Source: Perognathus longimembris pacificus (lineage: Eukaryota; Chordata; Mammalia; Rodentia; Heteromyidae). From it: 64,000 bases of DNA. Below the pieces are notes generated by a model that was not told the DNA's origin, ran no database searches, and worked only from the letters and a program-made list of their open reading frames with translations. Positions within the stretch are counted from its first letter, which is position 1. Each line of letters opens with the position of its first letter. Below, piece by piece: positions 55,061 through 64,000 of this stretch. The stretch is from contig NC_063170.1 in the NCBI RefSeq assembly GCF_023159225.1, positions 24,702,301 through 24,766,300 on the forward strand. Direction: 5' to 3'. Both the position numbers and the translations under genes were made by a program.

Positions 55061-55656
55061 CCAGCTTTTTTGGAGGCATTTTCTCCCACTTCCTTCCCCC
55101 ATCAGAATCCCAGCCAGGGAAGATGGTGTGTCCACTGCTGTCACTATTGCTGCAAGCAGGCAGGTAAGCGTGCACTGGCAGCCCTCAGCAGGATGGACAA
55201 AAACCCAGTTAACACAAGCAGTTTGCCCTGCATTTCACTCTAAAGCTAAATTCACAATCAGAATCACAGAGCGATAAATATTTGATGTTAATGCAGGCTT
55301 TCCTTAATTGGACTGTAAAACTCTTTGGAAATTGTAAACAGACATGGAGCAAGCCAAACACAAAGTAGAAAGTAGGCTTGGAAATACAGATTACCATGAA
55401 TACATTATGACCAATAAACAATTGTTGAGTGTTGAAAGATGAGTTCCACTTAGGTGTTTTGCTGAAGGATGATAGAGGAAGTCATTCTTAATAGTGCTCT
55501 GCATAGTTTTGCATGGACTATATAGCACATAACAGTTTTGATATGATTCTTCAGAATGCTCGTGGTAATGGATAATTGACCAGCTTAAAGGTTATTATAT
55601 TCCCTGAGTCATTTAACAAATGAGGTTTGAGCATCTGGGTTTAGAAACCATATAGT

Positions 55657-55659
<3 letters not shown>
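55061..55659. other. Unique sequence with donor-like site and CNE-like block
   Basis: A strong donor match GGCAG|GTAAGCG lies near 55163-55165 after a pyrimidine-rich stretch with CCCATCAG. Positions 55245-55430 are AT-rich and enhancer-like (ATTTGATGTTAATGCAGG, CCTTAATTGGAC). No protein recognised. Confidence 0.35.

Positions 55660-55691
<32 letters not shown>
55660..55691. repeat. (GT)n microsatellite
   Basis: A pure GT run of about 32 bp. Confidence 0.96.
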
Positions 55692-55692
<1 letters not shown>

Positions 55693-55764
55693 GGGAAGAG
55701 GATGTTTACAAGCTTATTATGTAGAGTTTTTCATACAAGAAGTTGTTCTAATAAGTCATAACCC

Positions 55765-56000
55765 CCTTTATTTTGGTGCCTGTCCTTGGGCTTGAACTCA
55801 GGGCCTGGGTGCTGTCTCAGCTTTCTTTTGTTCAAGGCTCTACCACTTGAGCCAGAACTCCACTTCTGATCTTTTTTTGTAGTTAATTAGAGATAAGAAT
55901 CTTATGGTCTTTCCTGCCTATGTAAGCTTCAAATCGCCATCCTCAGATCTTAGGCTCCTGAGTAGCTACGATGATAGGCATGAGCCATGGATGCCTGGCC
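55765..56000 (-). repeat. B1-Geo composite SINE
   Basis: The plus strand reads GTGCCTGTCCTTGGGCTTG, AACTCAGGGCCTGGGTGCTG, CACTTGAGCCAGAACTCCAC (Geo), then CATCCTCAGATCTTAGGCTC, CTGAGTAGCTACGATG and GGATGCCTGGCC (B1). Nearly full length. Confidence 0.85.
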
Positions 56001-57208
56001 TGTGCAACCCCTTTTAATCTGTGATAAGAAGAACTACAGAAATTATTGAATTCCATAAAAAATGTCTATTATACTTCCTTAAAATTATATCCTGAAGGAA
56101 ATAAGTACATTAACAAAGAGACATGACACCCATTCTGCAAATCCATATGCTTTCCAATGAGATCCAAGTTCAGGATACTTGATAAATCAAGATAGATAAA
56201 CCAAGGGATTTTCAACAAAATCTTTAGAACTAGAACATACCAGGAGGCACTATAAATATGTCGATGTCTACAATATTACACATTTAAATAAATGTACTGG
56301 TGCTCATACACAAATATGTATATGCACTCCTCTCTTGCTTTATATAATTTTAATCCTCCCCTGCAAGATGACTGGAAATGCCTACGTTACTTTAGTTCAT
56401 TGACTTCTGAAGACCACATAACATCCCACCAGTGGAATTCAAGGCTTCCTCTGTTTTGTACATGCTTGTGTCCTAACAGAATAAATAATGTACATTGGTG
56501 ACATGTCTTTATAAAGGCACCAAAGTTTTTGATGAAGGCTTATTTTACCCATCTGTGTGACCATATATAGACATACAGTTCTACTGACTGAGTATACAGG
56601 AGTGTGGTGAGACAAGTAGAAAGGCCTTAGGCAGTGAGTAAGAGTTCCAAGTCTGACAAGGCTGGGCTGGGATCTTTGCCTCTGTTCCAATCAGAAATCA
56701 CTGGGCCCTGGGCCAGGGCCACACCTCCTGAGCTCCCATCTCCTCCATTATGTAGTGTGGCAACTCCTGAGCTCACTGGGGGATTTAAATCACATGACCT
56801 GTGTAAATTTATGTAGCATGGAGTAGAACTCAGCAGACACTGGTGTTTCCTTGACTGCTGTCAACATTATCAGCTAACCTCCACACACCCTGTTCTTAAC
56901 AACAGAATGAACCATCTCTCTATTCCTGTGTGGATTGAATGTGCCAAAGGTGTATTAGAGGCAATAGCCAAGCCTCCAACCTCTGGTGGTTTCAGAAGAA
57001 ACTAAGGCATAGGTTGCATCTCAGGAGTATGCAGGGGAAGACAAGGCAAGGCACCTCCCTGAAGACTGGAGGCCTGAGGAGAGATGCTCGTGAGTGAGAA
57101 GACCCAAATGGCCTTAGGTGGTTGCGGCCTGGGCACTACATAGGTCCCAGAAAACTTTTCAATATTTGTTAAGCATTCTTTATGATAATAATAATAAATA
57201 ATAATGCT
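56001..57208. other. Unique sequence, no gene seen
   Basis: Frames up to 95 codons have no recognisable domain. Contains a short AATAAT run near 57185-57204. No repeat identified. Confidence 0.4.
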
Positions 57209-57310
57209 AGCAGATGTAAGTAGAGGATGTCTGGCTGTATTCAGATGCTTTCCAAGGGGAGTGGGGAGCTGACACAATATTGACAACATTATTTCTGATT
57301 CTAATTACTA
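57209..57310. repeat. Copy A of an unclassified dispersed repeat
   Basis: Shares with 58501-58615, in the same order and orientation, the blocks AGTAGAGGATGTCTGGCTGT/AATAGAGGGTGCCTGGCTGT, ATGCTTTCCA, GAGTGGGGA and CTGACA. Family not identified. Confidence 0.6.
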
Positions 57311-58239
57311 TTATTAATACTACTAGTAATAACTACTAATGGTAAACAGAGTAAGCTTATTTGAGAGTGGAAGAAAAGCCCTGAAAAACAGTAATGGCAC
57401 TCTTTATCAAAGAGGGGTCCAAAGACAAGTCCAAAAGAGTCCCCTGGGAGGGTGGCTTTTATAGCTGGGGTTCCTCCCTAGCTCCTTCCCAGGGCTTTAT
57501 TCTGATTGCTCTAGGGTTTTTGTATGCTCCGCCTGACTCTTTTCACTGGTTGAGCGAGTACCTAGGGTCTTATAGGAAGAAAAAGCATTTGAGCAAGAAC
57601 TCATAAGATTATGGGAAGAAGGGTCTGAGCAGGAGTTCACAGCACCACGAGGACAAGAAGCATCCAGATGGGCAACATGTTATCTGCCATGTACTAGGCT
57701 CCTGCTTTCAATCCCTAGCTACCCAACAGTCCCCCCGACTCCTATCTCACCCACCCTCAGATGGCAACCCCAACCTGCTGTTAACAAACACTGATGATGA
57801 CTGCCCCAAACTACTTCCTACCAAGAGAGCAAGGAGTGGGCTACAACAGTCAGGTCCTGTAGGAAGGGTCTCTCTGACAGATGAGACGTGGTTAGTGCAC
57901 TGTTTCAGTTGACCATAGTAAAAAGCCTTTCGTGGTCATTTGGTAGCTTGAGGATTCCATCTTGATGCCAAACATGAGGTGGAGGAGGGAGCCTGGGATG
58001 TTTGAATGAACCCCATCTTCATGTTTGGTGTTCTGTGGACTTAGTGTAACCCAGTAGCAGATGTAGACTAAACCTTGTCTCCTCCTGGATCTCCTTGTGT
58101 GGGTATCAGCACCAGTTCGTAGGAGGTGACTATCCTTTTACCCCTTCCTCACAAACACACCACTACCTTATTTCTTTTTTTTAAGCTTTTGAACTACTAC
58201 TGAGAAGACAGATCCTGGTCACAAAACAGAGAGTATCAT
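57311..58239. other. Unassigned sequence, possibly old ERV DNA
   Basis: No gene recognised. The words CCAAACATGAGG (57967) and CATGTTTGGTG (58021) form an imperfect inverted pair. GC and pyrimidine texture differ from the flanks, but I cannot place it in a family. Confidence 0.3.
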
Positions 58240-58350
58240 TTGGCAAGATCCTTAGCACTCAGACAGAGAAATTGAGGCCCAGGCAAGGATGGGAACTTTT
58301 ATCACCATCTTCAGATTGGATCAGAGCCCAGTGCTCTTTGTAGGAAGCGC
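58240..58350 (-). repeat. MIR-like fossil
   Basis: AGACAGAGAAATTGAGGCCC, then GATTGGATCAGAGCCCAGTGCTC, resembles antisense MIR (AGATGAGGAAACTGAGGC, then GAGCCCGGGTCT). Diverged. Confidence 0.4.
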
Positions 58351-58404
58351 AGGATGTAAATCTCAGTTACCTATCAAAATGGCATAAGAATGACAGTTCT
58401 ATAC

Positions 58405-58490
58405 ACTAAATCGTCAGTTTTCAACCTTTGAATGCACATTAAGTTTTTCTAAGAATGTTAAAAAGAAAAAGACCTGATCTTCTCTCAGAC
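58405..58490 (+). repeat. MER5-like DNA transposon fossil
   Basis: CAGTTTTCAACCTTTGAATG, CACATTAAG and CAGACCAATT resemble MER5A (CAGTGGTTCTCAACCTTGG, CACATTAGAATCACC, CAGACCAATT). It directly precedes copy B of the dispersed repeat. Confidence 0.4.
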
Positions 58491-58500
58491 CAATTTGTTG

Positions 58501-58615
58501 TGAGTGGATGGTAAATAGAGGGTGCCTGGCTGTTTTCGTATGCTTTCCAGAATGAGTGGGGATCTGACATACAGTGAGATTGAAACCAAGATTTCTAATG
58601 CACAACCTGCCACAG
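58501..58615. repeat. Copy B of an unclassified dispersed repeat
   Basis: Direct-orientation partner of 57209-57310 about 1.3 kb away, with perhaps 70-75 percent identity by eye. Minus-strand translations of both give similar ARHPL-containing peptides, which follows from nucleotide homology and does not imply a gene. Confidence 0.6.
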
Positions 58616-58939
58616 AATCCATGCACACTGGTTTAAGGGCTTCAGGTTTCCTTTAGAAGGCCCCTGACTTAGGACACATAGAACACAGAAGAAGGGATGT
58701 TCCTTCTTCTAGGCAAAACTTGTCATTGTGAGAGCAGATAGGACCAGGCATCACTGGAACTTCATGTCTTCTCCAGAGAACCCACAACTCAACTTCTCAG
58801 CCTTAGCTCAGCGTATCCCTAGCTGCCAACCCTTCATCTACATCAACATCAACTGGAGAGCTTCCTTCAATGCACATAGCTTGCCTGAGTAAGTTTCTGA
58901 GTCAGCATCTGCTTAGATAGCACTAATAGCTCTGGACTC
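58616..58939. other. Unique sequence, no gene seen
   Basis: No recognisable feature. Confidence 0.35.
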
Positions 58940-59037
58940 AAATGTATCCAATGCCCAACGTATGATACTGTAACCTCTCTGTACATCAGTTTGATAATAA
59001 AAATTTGAGAAAAAATAAAAAAAAGAGAAAAAAAAAG
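58940..59037 (+). mobile_element. Very short L1 3' end
   Basis: About 60 bp of L1 terminus (TGTATCCAATGCCCAACG, then TGTACATCAGTTTGATAATA) plus an A-rich tail of about 40 bp. Same terminus as the 21165 element. Severe 5' truncation; no clear TSD by eye. Confidence 0.88.
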
Positions 59038-61340
59038 TTAGTCTCTGTCACTGATACACCTTAAGCATCTCTTATTGAAAGGAGTGTTGAGGATATTGAA
59101 TTTCCTTCAGAATTTTTTCTGAATATTTGCATACATTGTAACTAATGAACTTTCATTTTAGAGATGAAAGTCGTCTAAACATAAATCTCATACATATGCA
59201 CATACATATACACATAACTGTATATATGTACATACATACATACATCTTGTACCCTCAGACTGCATAGAAGACCTGTCACATGTGATCATGTGAATTTCCA
59301 TTTGTGAGATCATGTTCGTGGTCCTAAAAGTTTGGATTTGAAGTTTCTTTTATTTTATTTTGGATTTTTGAATTAAAGATATTCAATCTATAATGGCATG
59401 GATTGTGACATGCCACCAATATTTACAAAATGAAAGAATTCTAATTAAGCAAACCAAAAGAAAACCTGAAAGATTTAAAGAACAAAATGATAATTTCATC
59501 AACAGTGGCCTTATAAAAGCCCTCCTTTGTAGATTTGGAAGCCAGAGTCACTACTAAGAGATAGGTTCATCCTTTCCCTATGGAAGTGTGATTCCATCCA
59601 GCCTCCTCCATCTGTCCTGTTGGGGTCTCTTTAGAAACAGCTTTCACAAGGTTCTCTCTGCCACTGGCTTCTACTTCAGCCATCAGCAAATTGTCAAGCC
59701 TGAGGTCAAATTTCTAGAGAAAATAATGAACGTAATGAGAAAGGGGTGTCTGGTTTTTCTATAGTCAGTTTCTATAGCTCACTTCCATGTAAGCAAAGTT
59801 CAAATGTAAAATTCTCAATGGATATCTAACTTCAAAAGAAAAAATTAATGAAATCTGTCTACAGATGTAAGCAAGATCCGAAGGGTAGTCTGCAGGATTT
59901 CTGTCTACAGGGCTGTGTTAAAACACTATGAAATGAAGTATTGCTGTTGGTTTAACTTATGAGTGCAAAAATATTTTAAATAAATAAATATTTCCTTGCA
60001 TCTCAGCTTACAACACAAGTGGATATGGTGCCTGGGTTGCTGGGCACTGGGGCTTATTGAATGCATAATGCCACATTCTTGTTTGATATGGTATTATGGG
60101 AAAATGTACAATCCTCCCTTCAGAATAAAAAAAAATTGAAATGTCTTGGAAGGAACTGGGAGATTTGGTGCCAAAGTATGTGGCCATCTCCTGTGGAAAT
60201 ATTTTAGGAACTGGATAGTTTTTCAACTAGATATGTATCGGTTTTAATTATAATGTTAAGTAGTTTCTCTTATTTTGACTAGACATACTTATTATAAATA
60301 AACCCAATTCATCTATGAAATGTTACTCTGAATGGCATTCCATAATGCAAGATAAGAATTGTAATTTGCTTTGAATTACCATAATGTGCCAACCATCCTA
60401 ACCATTTCCCAGGCAGGCTGTTTCTAAGTGTTCTGTAGGAATGCTATTGGGTAGTAAGTCGCCAGCCTGAGCCAGAAAGCTGTCCTTCAGAGCTTACAGA
60501 TGGACTGAAGTCCTTGGGGTCCTATATGCTTGGCTTGAACATGGCTTTTGACTCTCATTAGCCCATCATCCTTAAATAAGCCATATTGCCTCTGAAGGCC
60601 TCCCGCTCCCCACTATTAGCTCATTGGGGACAATAACAAAAATTCTCATAAAGGATTAGTAAGTTGGATCATGTAACCTGGAAATAATCTCAAAGCTAAT
60701 GAACACAAAGTTTGTTTCTTTTTTAATCTGCCTCTCCTACCAGGTCATCAGTGGACAGCCTTATAGGTGTGAGTTCAAATCAAATGGTCTCAAGCCCACT
60801 TCCTGCCTTTCTGCCTTTCTCACAGCTTTGAGAACCCGCAGAGCCCAAGAGTCCAGATGCTCCAGGTATATTGTCCTTTCTTGTCATTAACTGTATAAGC
60901 CGTACTTTTGCAAATTCCTTTTTGCCATCACCTCTTTAGAGTTTTCAGTGTTTCTCTACTGGTCTTAGGATGAATGCATTATCCAGGAGCAACTCCCACC
61001 TTTCTCTCTAGATTTCTTGCTCCTCCATCTCTTCCCTAATTCACAGCGAGGGCTTCCTGGCTGCTGTTTAAATCAAGTCATGCACACACTTCTCTATCCA
61101 CGGTCATAGATGTCTGCAGCTGCACCTGCTGGGGAGCCATTATCTAATCTTTCTGGGAGGTTTACACTCTCTCTAGTAAACCTCTTCATGTTTACCCAGA
61201 ACAGTGTTTTATAGTGTAAGAGATACTTTGCCTCTGAGTGTTAAAGCCACTTTGCACCTGGTATAAAGAAGAGAGCTTTAGGAAGGAAGAGCCTGATTAG
61301 TCTGCTGAATGTCTTTCATGTGAAATTTCCTCCGATTAAA
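59038..61340. other. Unique sequence, no gene supported
   Basis: Contains a CATA/TATA simple run at 59190-59245. At 60720-60890 there are exon-like signals: a pyrimidine tract ending CTACCAG, TATAG|GTGTGAG, TTTCTCACAG and CTCCAG|GTATAT. No protein emerges. I see no interspersed repeat. Confidence 0.35.
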
Positions 61341-61386
61341 CCTCGGGTTTCTCCCACTCCCACCTCGGGTTTCTCCCACTCCCACC
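61341..61386 (+). repeat. 22-bp perfect tandem doublet
   Basis: CCTCGGGTTTCTCCCACTCC-CA occurs twice head to tail (61341-61362, 61363-61384) without a mismatch, so this is a recent or variable minisatellite-like duplication. Confidence 0.95.
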
Positions 61387-61929
61387 AGGCTGGAACAATC
61401 ATTTCTTAAAACACCATGTAGAGGTGTGCTGAACAGGAAGGCTCTTCCGCACTGATTTAATTGCAGGCTGACAAAGAGAGGGGCTTCTCACAAAGGTGCC
61501 ATCAGATACCACAGAGAGAGGCACTGAGCCACACAGCTACCACCAGAAAGAATTCTTATGTTGATGTAAAATTCCATCACAATATTTGAGGAGTTGGGTT
61601 TAGATATTGGCTTCAGGGAATCAAAGAAGAGAGTGCATTTTGTTAAAAAAAAAAAAAACTGCTTTGATTCTGAAGGTAAGGTAGCCTCCACTTGCATCAA
61701 CAGCATTCATTCATGGGACCCTGACAGGCTCTCTGGGGCTGCAGGTGGAAGTGGGAAACGAGGTCACCCGATGGCTGTGAAAACTCCCAGCATCAGAAGC
61801 TTGCAGAAATAACTTGCATCAGACATTTCCCATATTTTGGAGCATAGTTAATTTTAAATGCCAAGAGGCAGAAAATAATCTGTAATCCAGGGAGGATGAA
61901 AGTCATAGTCTGGAGGTCAGAGTTGTCAA
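61387..61929. other. Unique sequence, no gene seen
   Basis: Contains a 14-base A run at about 61646 and a donor-like CTGAAG|GTAAGG near 61674. No exon is established. Confidence 0.35.
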
Positions 61930-62093
61930 ACTGGGCTGCAAGGTAGAATCCACTAAGGATCCTTTTCACATCTTCATGCCCAAGGACACCAGGCTATTTA
62001 TCTCTTAGTCTTCAACAATGAAGGCTAGATACAGTATTTCCTAGAACTTCTTAGGTAAATCTGATGTGCTACCCAGATTGAGACCCCCGTGCT
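61930..62093. repeat. MER5A-like DNA transposon fossil
   Basis: GGGCTGCAAGGTAGAATCCAC, CTTCATGCCCAAGG, then ACTTCTTAGGTAAATCTGATG and CCCAGATTGAGACCCC match MER5A in order (GGCTGCACATTAGAATCACC, TGATGCCTGGG, GCTCCCCAGGTGATTCTAATG, CAAGGTTGAGAACCAC). A hAT-type non-autonomous relic. Confidence 0.55.
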
Positions 62094-62283
62094 CAAAGAG
62101 ACAAGGTGATTTCCTATCTTAGGATCAGATGTATGCTTAGGTGTGACCTGCAGTCCTGAAAGAAGCTGGGGTCCCTCACTTGGCCCGAGAGAACAGTAAT
62201 AGCCTGATGTTTTGTGGTGGCAGAGTGTTATATGATCCGGTAACCATAGAAACCATAATCCAAGTCACCCCACCCCCCTCAAA
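62094..62283. other. Unique spacer
   Basis: No recognisable feature. Confidence 0.35.
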
Positions 62284-62295
62284 AAATAAAACAAG

Positions 62296-62507
62296 AGGGC
62301 TGGGGATATAGCCTAGTGGCAAGAGTGCCTGCCTCGGATACACGAGGCCCTAGGTTTGATTCCCCAGCACCACATATACAGAAAACGGCCAGAAGCGGCG
62401 CTGTGGCTCAAGTGGCAGAGTGCTAGCCTTGAGCGGGAAGAAGCCAGGGACAGTGCTCAGGCCCTGAGTCCAAGGCCCAGGACTGGCCAAAAAAATAAAA
62501 AAAAATA
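62296..62507 (+). repeat. Young IDL-Geo SINE, 12-bp TSD
   Basis: Intact dimer of the young subfamily: GGGCTGGGGATATAGCCTAG, GCCTCGGATACACGAGGCCC, GAAGCGGCGCTGTGGCTCAAG, GAGCGGGAAGAAGCC and an AATAAAA-rich tail. TSD AAATAAAACAAG at 62284-62295 and 62508-62519. Confidence 0.96.
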
Positions 62508-62519
62508 AAATAAAACAAG

Positions 62520-62849
62520 GATGAAGGACAGGGAGGCGAAGTCTTTTGGAGAATAGCTGCAATGAGCTGCAGTATTAAGACTTGTAAATAACTAGGGCCT
62601 AGAAGGGATGATAAGTAATTTAGATGTCTTAAAGTTTCCTTTGTAAAATTCTTGCTACCCCCCTCAATAAAATATAACAACGCTACCAATTTCACTTTGT
62701 GACTAGAACTCAGTGCTTAAGGAAGATACAGGAAGGAAAGGAGGAAGGGTGAAAGGACAGGATTATTATCCACTCAGTATTTGATATGTGCTTCATAGAG
62801 AGAACAAATCTAACACAAGTTTTAAGAATACCTGATTTCTTTAAGCTGA
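62520..62849. other. Unique sequence, no gene seen
   Basis: No recognisable feature. Confidence 0.35.
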
Positions 62850-63085
62850 GCCCTGGTGGCCCACACTTATAATCCTACATATTCAGGAGACTGAGTTCTA
62901 TGGATTGTGGTTTGATGCCAGCCTAGGTAGGAAAGTCTATGAGACTTATATCTCTAATTAACCAGCAAAAACTTGAAAATGGAGGTGTGGCTCAAGTGGT
63001 AGAGCACCAGCTCACCAGCTACCAGTGAGAGCAAAAGCCAAGAGCCAGGCCAGGCCCTGAGTTCAGCAGCAAAAACAAAACAAAA
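62850..63085 (+). repeat. B1-Geo composite SINE
   Basis: The B1 part (GGTGGCCCACACTTATAATCC, GGTTTGATGCCAGCCTAGG) and Geo part (GAGGTGTGGCTCAAGTGG, CCAGGCCCTGAGTTCAGC) end in an A/CAAAA tail. Moderately diverged. Confidence 0.85.
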
Positions 63086-63416
63086 ACACTATTTAATGAG
63101 CCAATGAATCTATACTTAAAATAGTGAGTATTCTTTTTTTTCTGAGTGAGAGAAGAAAAGGCAAGAGTTCACTTTTAAACATAGCTGATGTGATAAAATT
63201 AGCAGAAAACATTGGTCCTATTCAATCTACAAAATACAATTTGGGAAAACAATTTGGATTTTCCTTGAGTGCCCACTGTTGCCTCCAGATCCTTCCAGTC
63301 ACAGACATATGATGAGTTCTCTGGGTAGATGTCTGAAAGCCATATAGGGATGGGATTGCAATGGTCCATCTTTTCTCACCACAGAACAATGTCCATTTCT
63401 ATCACGTAATTGGAAT
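63086..63416. other. Unique sequence, no gene seen
   Basis: A 62-codon plus-strand frame has no recognisable domain. Confidence 0.35.
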
Positions 63417-63426
63417 CATGTTTCTT

Positions 63427-63690
63427 TTTTGAAATTTATATTTTATTTATTTATTTTAAGTAATTCTTTATTGTCAAAGTGATATACAGAGGGGTTAAAG
63501 TTTCATACGTTAGTCCATGGGTATATTTCTTGTACTATTTGTTACCTCCTCCCTCATTCCCCTCTCCCCCATCCCTCTTTCCCTCTCCCCCATGAGTTGC
63601 TCAGTTGGTTTATACCAAATGGTTTTGCAAGTATTGCTTTTGGAGTCATTTGTCTTTTCATCCACTGTCTCTCGATTTTGATATTCCCTT
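63427..63690 (-). mobile_element. L1 3' end with 10-bp TSD
   Basis: Antisense L1 terminus: TTATTGTCAAAGTGATATACAG, AGGGGTTAAAG, a C/T-rich block, GTTGCTCAGTTGGTTTATACC, then CTCTCGATTTTGATATTCCC. Flanked by TCATGTTTCT (63417-63426) and TCATGTCTCT (63691-63700). Same subfamily as the outer L1 at 9648. Confidence 0.9.
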
Positions 63691-63700
63691 TCATGTCTCT

Positions 63701-64000
63701 GTGTCCTAAATCTCCTCCTAAAGCTTCATTCCTTTTGACTTCCTCCTGGACTCTATTCTTGTGTCTGCAAGATAGCAACAAAGGAGACAATCCTGACACT
63801 GACACTGCACTCAATACCTTAAAGCAGAATGTGTACCTTTTGTACTGAAATGACAGACTTGAGATCCAATAAGCTCCCCTTTAGCCTTTATCCATGCAAT
63901 TCCAGGATCACCCAGGACTCCTTCCAACTCCAAACTGCTTGGGTTTGCTATTCCTGATTCTGCCTTCTATGCACTACTGTTAGAATCTGGCATCTGAGTG
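63701..64000. other. Unique sequence to the window edge
   Basis: No recognisable feature; open frames are short and overlapping. Confidence 0.35.

Noticed and set aside
1..64000. A new defence, mobile or biosynthetic gene system
   Set aside because: I looked on both strands for gene clusters, conserved domains and non-standard repeats. The window contains only transposon remnants, simple repeats, candidate enhancers and one CpG island.

Overview
The window is nuclear DNA from a mammal, and I see no functional protein-coding gene in it. Open frames are short, scattered over both strands and mostly lie in repeats or microsatellites. The best clue to the organism is an abundant dimeric SINE. 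Its left half resembles tRNA-Ala/ID and its right half is the Geo monomer, the arrangement published as IDL-Geo and reported only from Geomyoidea (kangaroo rats, pocket mice, pocket gophers). Nine good copies are present, six or more with clean target-site duplications (TSDs). With rodent-type L1 3' ends, B1-like SINEs and old MIR, L2-like and MER5-like fossils, this points to a geomyoid rodent. I cannot name the species.

Layout. Positions 1-9.6 kb are mostly unique sequence with fossil MIR/L2/ID-like pieces and CA/GT microsatellites. A nested L1-in-L1 lies at 9.65-10.94 kb. A diverged inverted repeat (11.87/13.0 kb) and a L1 3' end (14.1 kb) follow. SINEs dominate 16.9-19.98 kb. From 20.9 to 30.4 kb there is an ancient L1, a younger L1 in a locally duplicated 60-bp segment, further L1/SINE insertions and long GT and GAAA tracts. 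Positions 31.3-31.85 kb are a purine-rich tandem duplication.

The one promoter-like feature is a CpG island at about 33.2-33.9 kb with G-quadruplex potential, a CTCF-like match and splice-donor-like sites facing both ways. From 34 to 45.5 kb insertions are few, and several blocks (36.6-38.2, 39.5-40.0, 42.5-43.3, 44.9-45.4 kb) have the texture of conserved non-coding enhancers, rich in TAAT-type homeodomain sites. This suggests the regulatory neighbourhood of a developmental gene outside the window, or a non-coding transcript from the island. Conservation cannot be judged from one sequence.

From 46 to 64 kb transposons return: a twin-primed L1, a 2.2-kb L1 with a broken ORF2 C-terminal half and a TSD, a MaLR-like LTR relic, two IDL-Geo copies sharing three copies of one target site, a SINE inside a SINE, palindromic GATA/TA DNA, and a final L1 3' end.

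I did not find a new gene system. The most distinctive observations concern how insertions nest and what happened at their junctions. Microsatellites often begin where a SINE tail ends.
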